NCBI GenBank assembly: GCA_045546135.1
Contig: JAZQCD010000034.1
Location: forward strand, 1 to 29,253
DNA: 29,253 nucleotides
Origin: RUG13409 sp045546135
GTDB lineage: Bacteria > Bacillota > Clostridia > Peptostreptococcales > Anaerovoracaceae
Direction of reading: 5' to 3'
Shown here: positions 24,346-29,253 of the stretch, in pieces
Layout: the number at the start of each line of letters is the position of its first letter
How positions within the stretch are numbered: position 1 is the stretch's first letter
Made by a program: the position numbers and the translations under genes
Notes under the pieces: model-generated
What the model saw: the letters and a program-made list of their open reading frames with translations, nothing else
What the model was told of the DNA's origin: nothing
Databases searched by the model: none

Positions 24346-27300
24346 TTATTTATGGAACAGGTCCACTACCTTATCTATTATATTTGCCAGAAAATCATCA
24401 ACTGCATCCTGAACGGATTCTGCGATGGACAGTGCCGTCTGTGCAAATTCAGAATTGGGGAAGAATTTGCCTATGGCGAATATGCCGAGCTGTATGATCA
24501 ATATGACAGTAAGCGTGGTGAGTAAGAATCTCAGTATGGGATGACCTCTTCTCTCATCATCGTCGTAGTCGTCATCGTCATAATCGTCATCATAATCATC
24601 GTCGTCATCAGGTTCTGAAACCTTGGAGACCTTTGCGGGCTTTGGGATTACCGGCACGAGGGTAGGTTCCTGGACCTTTGCCGGGGCCTTCATTTCCGGT
24701 ATGTCGTCAAGATCTTGGATCTGCTTTTCCTCTGCCTTATTTTTCCCTCCGGAAAAATCTATGAGAGTAACACCCTTTCCGCTGTCGTCGTTTTCGAATA
24801 TCTTATCAAGGTTTTGAGCGTAATTCTTTTGCTTTTCGTCTCTTGACCTATTCTCTTCTTCGGCTCTTCTTGCAGCTTCTGCCTGGCGCTGGATCTCAGC
24901 CTGTCTTTCAAGTGCTTCTTTTTCCTGGGCTTCGCGCCGGCGCTTTTCTTCGGCTCTTCGCTCCATCTCAGCAACCATAGCTGCTTCCTGCTGGCGCTGA
25001 ACAGATTCCGCCTGTCTGCGGTCGACTTCCTGCTGAAGCTTTTCCATTTGAGCCTTGCGCGCAAGTTCTGCCTGACGTTCTTCCTCGGCTTTTCTTGCTA
25101 TCTCTGCTTGAAGAGCTTCTTCCTGGCGGCGCTTTTCTTCAGCCTGCCTTGCAAGCTCTGCCTGATGTGCTTCTTCTGCAAGGCGTCTTTCCTCAGCCTG
25201 ACGTGCAAGCTCTGCCTGGCGTGCTGCTTCTGCCTGGCGCGCTGCTTCTATGCGGCGCATTTCTTCTGCTTTTCTTGCTTCTTCCTCTTGCTGGCGTCTT
25301 AAAGCTTCTGCCTGGCGCGCTTCCTCTGCCTGGCGCGCAGCCTCTTCCTGCCTTGCAACTTCTGCCTGACGTGCTTCTTCTATCCTTCTCTGAGATTCAG
25401 CCTGCTGCTGCCTAAGGAATTCTATCTGTCTGTCTCTTTCAGCCTGACGCGCCTCTTCCGCAAGTCTTGCTTCTTCGGCCAGCCTTGCTTCTTCTGCCTT
25501 CCTTGCAGCTTCTTCTTCCTGCTGACGCCTCATGGCTTCTGCCTGCTGAGCGATTATTGCCTGCCTTCTTAATTCTTCCTGGCGGCGAGCTTCGGAGATC
25601 CTTGCCTCTTCCTCGGCTCTTCTTCTTTCTTCTTCGAGCCTTGCTGCTTCAGCTTGTCTTGCTTCTTCTGCAAGACGCGCTTCTTCGGCAAGCCTTGCTT
25701 CCTCTGCAAGACGCGCCTCTTCGGCAAGCCTTGCTTCCTCAGCTTTTCTTACAGCTTCTTCCTTTTGCTGCTTTTCTATTTCTGCAAGCCTTGCAAGTTC
25801 TGCCTGCCTTGCTTCTTCTGCTTTCCTTATTTCTTCAGCCTTCCTTGCTTCTTCAGCAAGGCGGGCTTCTTCTATTCTTTTAGCTTCTTCCTGCTTCTGT
25901 CTTTCGATCTCAGCAAGTCTTGCAGCCTCTGCCTGGCGTGCTGCTTCAGCTTTACGTTCCTCTTCCTGACGTCTCCAGATCTCTTCCTGCTGCCTGCGCG
26001 CGATCTCTGCCTGGCGCCTTATCTCTTCCTGGCGCGCCTCTTCTGTAAGTCTGGCTTCTTCGGCCTTCCTTGCTTCCTCTTCCTGGCGTGCTATCTCTGC
26101 AAGGCGCGCTTCTTCGGCAAGTCTTGCTTCTTCGGCTCTTCTCGCCTCTTCTTGCTGACGCAGAAGCTCTGCTCTTCTTGCTTCTTCTGCAAGGCGCGCT
26201 TCTTCCGCTTTTCTCGCCTCTTCCTGCCGGCGCAAAAGTTCTGCTCTTCTTGCTTCCTCTGCAAGCCTTGCTTCTTCGACTCTTCTCGCTTCTTCCTGCT
26301 GGCGCGCAAATGCAGCCTGACGCGCTCTTGCATATTCGGCGTCAAACTGCTTTTCTCTTTCTGCTTCCGCGGCAAGGAACTCCTCCTTGTCGAACTTTGC
26401 AGTGTTTACAGGGCTCTTTTGAAGTTTTCCGGTCAATTCTTCAAGATCCAGAGTCGTTGAAGGAGAATAGTTCCCGGCAAAATATGGAGTAGATACGGGT
26501 GCCGCCGGCATCTCCTTTGGTGCAGCGGGTGCTTGTGCAGGCTGTTCTGCCGGTGCTTGCTGAACATATGTCGGAGCAGTTTCATATTGATTCTTTCTGC
26601 CAAAGAAAGAGAAACCCTTTTGGACCGGTTCTTCCTCCGGTTCGTCAAGACTTCTGAAATATGCTTCCCTTGCGGCAGCCATAGCCTCAAGTTTCTTTCT
26701 TCTTGCAAGACTGTCTTTATGAGCTTTGTCTTCCTCGTCCTGGATCTGTTTTATGGAATAGTCAAGGACATTTATATCGAACATATTATCCCTGCCGATT
26801 ATAGGAGCCTCGGGCTCGATGTCTTTGTACGAAGGCGCTTTGGGGAGTTCTTCAGAGTCTCTCGTCCCCTCGAGTATCATGCGTCTTAGCCTGTCATCCT
26901 GCTGATCGTTTCCTTTAAGGAAATTAGGGATCTCAAAAGCGGGAGCGCTCTCGGTCCTTTTTGACTGTTCTTCGTATGCTCGCCCGGATGCTGTCTGTAT
27001 TGCAGGTCTGCTGATACCCATGCTCTCTGCAAAAGGCGTAGACTCGTCAAAACCTCTGAAAAAAGATGTCTCACGGACAGGCTCCTGCTTTGCGGGGGCT
27101 TCTTTTTGCAAAGCTTTAAGTCTTTCATATTCTTTTTCGAGCATCGCCTGAAAGCTTCCGTCCATCTGTTTTGTCTGAACAGGTCTTTCCGGGGCTGTTT
27201 GCATTTTTACTGTTTCGGGCACAGAAACATAACCTTCGCTGACATCGGGACTTGACCACTGAAGGCGTACATCATCTGCTTTTTTTGGTTTAGGGAACTC

Positions 27301-27423
27301 TTTTGTGTTCCAGTTGATCTCTATGTCGGGAGTTGAAACGAAATTCTCGGGCGCCTTAGTGCCGCACATTGGGCAGAAAAGCTTGGAATCATCGTATTCA
27401 TATCCACATACTCTACACTTCAT
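24346..27423 (-). CDS. Zinc-ribbon, giant Ala/Glu/Arg coiled-coil and C-terminal membrane-helix protein
   Basis: I do not recognise a named family for this 1025-residue protein. The N-terminus is a zinc ribbon (C3, C6, C17, C20; CRVCGYEYDD...FCPMCG). A low-complexity, charged region with Pro/Ala/Gln stretches follows. From about residue 345 to 865 there is an almost unbroken Ala/Glu/Arg/Gln helix made of variants of EEARLAEEARRAE, with a clear 24-residue repeat early on. A very acidic Asp/Tyr stretch (about 930-955) precedes one membrane helix (about 962-985) and a short C-terminal tail. The lack of a signal peptide suggests a cytoplasmic rod held to the membrane by its C-terminus. A role as a scaffold or spacer is inference. 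ATG at 27423 has AAGGAG, and a promoter is present. Confidence 0.85.
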   Translation of the reverse strand: MKCRVCGYEYDDSKLFCPMCGTKAPENFVSTPDIEINWNTKEFPKPKKADDVRLQWSSPDVSEGYVSVPETVKMQTAPERPVQTKQMDGSFQAMLEKEYERLKALQKEAPAKQEPVRETSFFRGFDESTPFAESMGISRPAIQTASGRAYEEQSKRTESAPAFEIPNFLKGNDQQDDRLRRMILEGTRDSEELPKAPSYKDIEPEAPIIGRDNMFDINVLDYSIKQIQDEEDKAHKDSLARRKKLEAMAAAREAYFRSLDEPEEEPVQKGFSFFGRKNQYETAPTYVQQAPAEQPAQAPAAPKEMPAAPVSTPYFAGNYSPSTTLDLEELTGKLQKSPVNTAKFDKEEFLAAEAEREKQFDAEYARARQAAFARQQEEARRVEEARLAEEARRAELLRRQEEARKAEEARLAEEARRAELLRQQEEARRAEEARLAEEARLAEIARQEEEARKAEEARLTEEARQEEIRRQAEIARRQQEEIWRRQEEERKAEAARQAEAARLAEIERQKQEEAKRIEEARLAEEARKAEEIRKAEEARQAELARLAEIEKQQKEEAVRKAEEARLAEEARLAEEARLAEEARLAEEARQAEAARLEEERRRAEEEARISEARRQEELRRQAIIAQQAEAMRRQQEEEAARKAEEARLAEEARLAEEARQAERDRQIEFLRQQQAESQRRIEEARQAEVARQEEAARQAEEARQAEALRRQQEEEARKAEEMRRIEAARQAEAARQAELARQAEERRLAEEAHQAELARQAEEKRRQEEALQAEIARKAEEERQAELARKAQMEKLQQEVDRRQAESVQRQQEAAMVAEMERRAEEKRRREAQEKEALERQAEIQRQAEAARRAEEENRSRDEKQKNYAQNLDKIFENDDSGKGVTLIDFSGGKNKAEEKQIQDLDDIPEMKAPAKVQEPTLVPVIPKPAKVSKVSEPDDDDDYDDDYDDDDYDDDERRGHPILRFLLTTLTVILIIQLGIFAIGKFFPNSEFAQTALSIAESVQDAVDDFLANIIDKVVDLFHK
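24840..26385 (-). repeat. Degenerate internal repeat encoding the Ala/Glu/Arg helix
   Basis: About 1.5 kb of the preceding gene consists of degenerate units coding EEAR-x-AEEAR-type segments. Several consecutive units near 26050-26330 are 72 bp (24 codons), with near-identical stretches. The bias towards GCN, GAA and CGC/AGG codons creates long spurious open frames on the opposite strand. The repeats could expand or contract by recombination. Confidence 0.8.
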
Positions 27424-27458
27424 TTGGACTCCTTTTTAAACAGACCATAATTCAAGTT

Positions 27459-27488
27459 ATTATATTACATGTTCTATGTCATTTTCAA
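27459..27488 (-). promoter_or_regulatory. Promoter of the coiled-coil/UPF0182/SDR cluster
   Basis: On the minus strand TTGAAA (27483-27488) and TATAAT (27459-27464) are 18 bp apart, about 36 bp upstream of the start codon at 27423. Confidence 0.7.
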
Positions 27489-27527
27489 CATTATTATGTC
27501 TTTGATTATATTCTTGAAAAAAATTGC

Positions 27528-27556
27528 TTGACTATATTTGATTTATTTGCTATCAT
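27528..27556 (+). promoter_or_regulatory. Promoter of tRNA-Lys
   Basis: TTGACT (27528-27533) and TATCAT (27551-27556) are separated by exactly 17 bp, 38 bp upstream of the mature tRNA. Confidence 0.8.
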
Positions 27557-27594
27557 CTCTTTTGCATTTCGGTTTACGAAATCAGGTGCTTTGT

Positions 27595-27670
27595 GGATCA
27601 TTAGCTCAGTTGGTAGAGCACCTGACTCTTAATCAGGGTGCCCAGGGTTCGAGTCCCTGATGATCCACCA
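27595..27670 (+). tRNA. tRNA-Lys (anticodon CTT)
   Basis: The sequence folds as a 76-nt cloverleaf: acceptor GGATCAT pairing with ATGATCC, D-arm with AGCTCAGTTGGTAGAGC, anticodon loop CTCTTAA on a CCTGA/TCAGG stem, T-arm with GGTTCGAGTCC, discriminator A and an encoded CCA. The anticodon CTT reads AAG lysine codons. It has its own promoter and terminator. Confidence 0.97.
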
Positions 27671-27671
27671 A
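27652..27671 (+). repeat. Direct repeat, copy 1 (3' end of tRNA-Lys)
   Basis: The 20-bp AGTCCCTGATGATCCACCAA covers part of the T-arm, the acceptor 3' strand and CCA, plus one base. It recurs perfectly 165 bp downstream. Integration into tRNA 3' ends produces such repeats, so this may be an attachment core. Confidence 0.8.
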
Positions 27672-27678
27672 TAAAAAA

Positions 27679-27705
27679 GACATCGGTTTATCCGGTGTCT
27701 TTTTT
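27679..27705 (+). terminator. Terminator of tRNA-Lys
   Basis: GACATCGG (27679-27686) pairs with CCGGTGTC (27692-27699) with one wobble pair, followed by six T residues. The A-rich 5' flank would also let it work on the opposite strand. Confidence 0.9.
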
Positions 27706-27719
27706 GTTGTCTGGTCAAA

Positions 27720-27835
27720 CATCAGGGACGAGAACCCGAAAGGGCAGAAAGGTCCGGTGGACCTTTCTGGTCCGAGCCAACAGCGAGGACGGCAGACTTG
27801 CGCAGCAAGGATGCTAAGTCCCTGATGATCCACCA
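27720..27835 (+). ncRNA. Cloverleaf-like, tRNA-mimicking structured element
   Basis: CATCAGGGAC (27720-27729) pairs perfectly with GTCCCTGATG (27818-27827), closing a region with three hairpins: CCC-GAAA-GGG (27735-27744), a perfect 11-bp stem 27745-27755 with 27759-27769, and CTTGC/GCAAG (27797-27809). The 3' tail reads ATCCACCA, identical to the end of tRNA-Lys, and a terminator-like hairpin follows. So it has the layout of a tRNA-like transcript but no normal tRNA arms or anticodon. It may be a stable RNA, a tRNA-derived mobile repeat or an attachment-site remnant. No promoter of its own is clear. Confidence 0.5.
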
Positions 27836-27975
27836 AAGGAAAAGACCTCATCACTAGATGGGGTCGTTTGTTGTTTTGCATAGTATCCTCCGCTTTTTGG
27901 TAATAACAAATATACAAGGATAATAGTAATTAATACAACAATTAAACAGACCAGTATCCTTTTTAGTATTCTCAT
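27814..27975 (-). CDS. Small single-helix membrane peptide
   Basis: This 53-residue frame starts at ATG 27975, preceded by a GAGGGGGTG-type ribosome site. It codes a basic N-terminus, one membrane helix (about residues 5-25) and a polar tail. The last dozen residues are read through the terminator-like hairpin and the tRNA-derived repeat, so the natural C-terminus may have been replaced. It follows the candidate immunity gene by 40 bp and is probably cotranscribed. I recognise no family. Confidence 0.5.
   Translation of the reverse strand: MRILKRILVCLIVVLITIILVYLLLPKSGGYYAKQQTTPSSDEVFSFGGSSGT
27817..27836 (+). repeat. Direct repeat, copy 2 (tRNA-Lys 3' end)
   Basis: This is a perfect 20-bp copy of 27652-27671, inside the 3' arm of the cloverleaf-like element. 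The AT-rich RHS cassette starts right after it, so it could mark the boundary of acquired DNA. Confidence 0.8.
27844..27865 (+). terminator. Terminator-like hairpin after the tRNA-like element
   Basis: GACCTCATC (27844-27852) pairs with GATGGGGTC (27857-27865), with one wobble on the plus strand, followed by a T-rich GTTTGTTGTTTT. On the minus strand the pair is a mismatch, so it fits plus-strand transcription better. It lies inside the 3' part of the small membrane-peptide frame on the other strand. Confidence 0.55.
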
Positions 27976-28015
27976 CCCACACCCCCTCACTGACAATCGT
28001 ATCGAGTAAAGGACA

Positions 28016-28492
28016 TCAGTCAGAATCCTCTGCGTTGTTTAGTTCTAACACCAACTTACTTTTTGGAAGCACCTTTATGGTAACTATATCTCCTTCTTTG
28101 TAATCTCCATATGTCATGAGATAGCACTTCATTCCGTCTACTATGAGGCCCTCTCCATAGCCATGATTCTGTTCTACATTATATTTCATGCTTCCAAAAA
28201 ACGACAACTCGAAGACATCTTCTATTTTTCCGGTAATATATACTGCATCATCCTCCTTTTCAAATATGAGGAAAATTCCACCACGTGCCAGTGGAATAAT
28301 ATTCACTGAAATACATAAAGTAACTATTATGAAAAATAGAAGTAATTTCAGTAATCCATTTTTATGAATACCATCCTTTCGGAGGTTATGAATAACTATA
28401 ATAATTACTAATAACGTAAAAAGGAGAATAATAATTGGAAACAAACCATTATCCCAATAATAAACCTCATAATCAAATTGCATTTTTCTCAT
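28016..28492 (-). CDS. Hypothetical membrane protein, candidate immunity protein of the RHS toxin
   Basis: This 158-residue protein has two strong membrane helices (about residues 17-38 and 50-70) and a soluble, beta-rich C-terminal half containing GYGEGLIVDGMKCYL and GDYKEGDIVTIKVLPKS. I recognise no family. It begins 5 nt after the stop of the RHS gene if ATG 28492 is used; an ATG at 28540 would overlap the RHS end by 43 bp. Neither has a strong ribosome site, which suggests coupling. By position, directly 3' of an RHS gene, it is the expected immunity gene, and its membrane location would suit a toxin acting at the membrane. Its composition is AT-rich like its neighbours. Confidence 0.6.
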   Translation of the reverse strand: MRKMQFDYEVYYWDNGLFPIIILLFTLLVIIIVIHNLRKDGIHKNGLLKLLLFFIIVTLCISVNIIPLARGGIFLIFEKEDDAVYITGKIEDVFELSFFGSMKYNVEQNHGYGEGLIVDGMKCYLMTYGDYKEGDIVTIKVLPKSKLVLELNNAEDSD

Positions 28493-28497
28493 AGCAT

Positions 28498-29253
28498 TTA
28501 CCACATGTCTATTACTAACGGTCTGGAATAATAATCCCATCCAATACCATAATTAATTCCAGCACCAAAAGATATAGATATAGCTTTTGTCGACATCGCG
28601 ATCGGTTCGTTATAACCAAAGCAATAATCTAAGCTAATCGTATTTCCCATATTTAAATCAATAAATCCCCTTGAGTAATCTTCAGGTTTATTATAATTTT
28701 CTACGATGCCGACGGAATACGTTGCCCCTTCTGAAACTCCAAGACCAAATCCTAAATGCAAATATCCATATACACCACCATTATTCTCGCTATAATCAGC
28801 AATTATAGAGCCTCCTCCCTTGATGTAAACAGGCCCTATCAATTGATGAGAAAACGACTGATCAACAACCATCGCACCGTTATTATTATCCACTGCTGCC
28901 ATTATTGTTATAGTTGTTATAACCATTTCAATTATTAACTTAACAGCTGAGATTAAACCGCCAAAACTGAACGTTCCCTCTGGATCGTAGCCATTAATCG
29001 GATTGTTTCCACAATAAACAAATAGATTAAAACTAATGATATCTCCATTAGCACCTAGATAAGAAATATCATCCGCATTAATGAATCTACCGATACTTGG
29101 ATCATAATATCTTGAAATAAGATAATAAAGCCCTGTCTCAGAGTCATAGTAATATCCGCGATATCTAAGAGGGTTCTTATCTGCCAGTGGGCCAGTAGCA
29201 TCTAAAACTTTACCGTATGGATCATAAGAGTACGATGCCTGTATATTTCCGCT
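28498..29253 (-). CDS. RHS repeat-associated core protein with unrecognised C-terminal (toxin-like) domain, 5' part outside the window
   Basis: The reading frame is open from the window edge to a TAA at 28498, 251 residues. It starts with YSYDPYGKV, then LRYRGYYYDSETGLYYL, SRYYDPSIGRFINADD and NLFVYCGNNPINGYDPEG, which is the RHS repeat-associated core ending in the usual junction before a variable tip. About 135 residues follow: a hydrophobic helix (LISAVKLIIEMVITTITIM) and a Gly/Ser-rich, strand-forming region with GYLHLGFGLGVSEG and SFGAGINYGIG. In RHS polymorphic toxins the tip is the effector. I cannot assign this tip to a known toxin. An internal ATG at 28926 is not the real start because the frame continues upstream. 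Confidence 0.85.
   Translation of the reverse strand, partial: SGNIQASYSYDPYGKVLDATGPLADKNPLRYRGYYYDSETGLYYLISRYYDPSIGRFINADDISYLGANGDIISFNLFVYCGNNPINGYDPEGTFSFGGLISAVKLIIEMVITTITIMAAVDNNNGAMVVDQSFSHQLIGPVYIKGGGSIIADYSENNGGVYGYLHLGFGLGVSEGATYSVGIVENYNKPEDYSRGFIDLNMGNTISLDYCFGYNEPIAMSTKAISISFGAGINYGIGWDYYSRPLVIDMW

Noticed and set aside
25467..26460. Long plus-strand open frames rich in Leu/Pro/Cys/Phe opposite the coiled-coil gene
   Set aside because: They are antisense shadows of the Ala/Glu/Arg repeat; the codon repetition keeps several frames open. There is no ribosome site and the composition is implausible.
27633..27917. Minus-strand frame containing VDHQGL twice, across the tRNA
   Set aside because: It is a translation of the tRNA-Lys 3' end and its repeated copy; it overlaps a clear tRNA gene and two terminators.
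28498..28926. A separate 142-residue gene starting at ATG 28926
   Set aside because: The frame is open upstream to the window edge and encodes the RHS core in phase, so this is only the 3' part of the RHS gene.

Overview
The window looks like the chromosome of an anaerobic, Gram-positive Clostridia member (Bacillota). Evidence for this is strong AGGAGG-type ribosome binding sites, TTGACA/TATAAT promoters, a cdaA-cdaR-glmM operon, an oxygen-sensitive class III ribonucleotide reductase, long-form HPF, YhaM and RecD2, and no outer-membrane genes. I cannot name genus or species. The base composition of the core genes is moderate. The right end, from about 27840, is clearly more AT-rich and looks acquired.

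Left edge (1-4300). Bases 1-138 are the 5' part of a group II intron on the minus strand, class C-like, inserted just after the terminator of the next gene. That gene encodes a secreted, membrane-anchored SpaA/Cna-B surface protein. nagB and a left-handed beta-helix acyltransferase-like gene follow. A roughly 220-bp palindromic element (4081-4299) separates them from glmM.

Region 4299-7778. The minus-strand operon cdaA-cdaR-glmM makes c-di-AMP and glucosamine-1-phosphate. Read through the palindrome, it continues into the beta-helix gene and nagB, so amino-sugar synthesis and breakdown sit next to each other.

Region 7822-11876. A divergent plus-strand operon encodes YhaM-like exoribonuclease, RecD2 helicase and a ComF-like phosphoribosyltransferase. 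It meets an AI-2E family transporter gene at a shared terminator.

Region 11896-15761. The AI-2E family transporter is followed by a minus-strand eetA-like/eetB-like/pnuC operon (membrane redox accessory proteins plus an NAD-precursor transporter). The plus-strand hpf gene follows, with its terminator.

Region 15807-19061. nrdD is unusual: the class III reductase is joined through a repetitive Pro/Val/Tyr/Glu/Ala linker and an Ala-rich helical segment to a C-terminal CPNC redoxin. Two NrdR-box-like palindromes, 31 bp apart, lie just upstream of its promoter.

Region 19147-27488. A minus-strand cluster runs from a 1025-residue zinc-ribbon/coiled-coil/transmembrane protein through a UPF0182 membrane protein and an SDR reductase to a CapA-family protein with three extracytoplasmic zinc-ribbon-like units.

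Right edge (27528-29253). tRNA-Lys(CTT) with its own promoter and terminator is followed by a cloverleaf-like element that repeats the last 20 bp of the tRNA region. Beyond it, on the opposite strand, lies the 3' end of an RHS gene with an unrecognised C-terminal domain, then a candidate membrane immunity protein and a small membrane peptide. This tRNA-adjacent cassette and the tRNA-like element are the least explained parts of the window.
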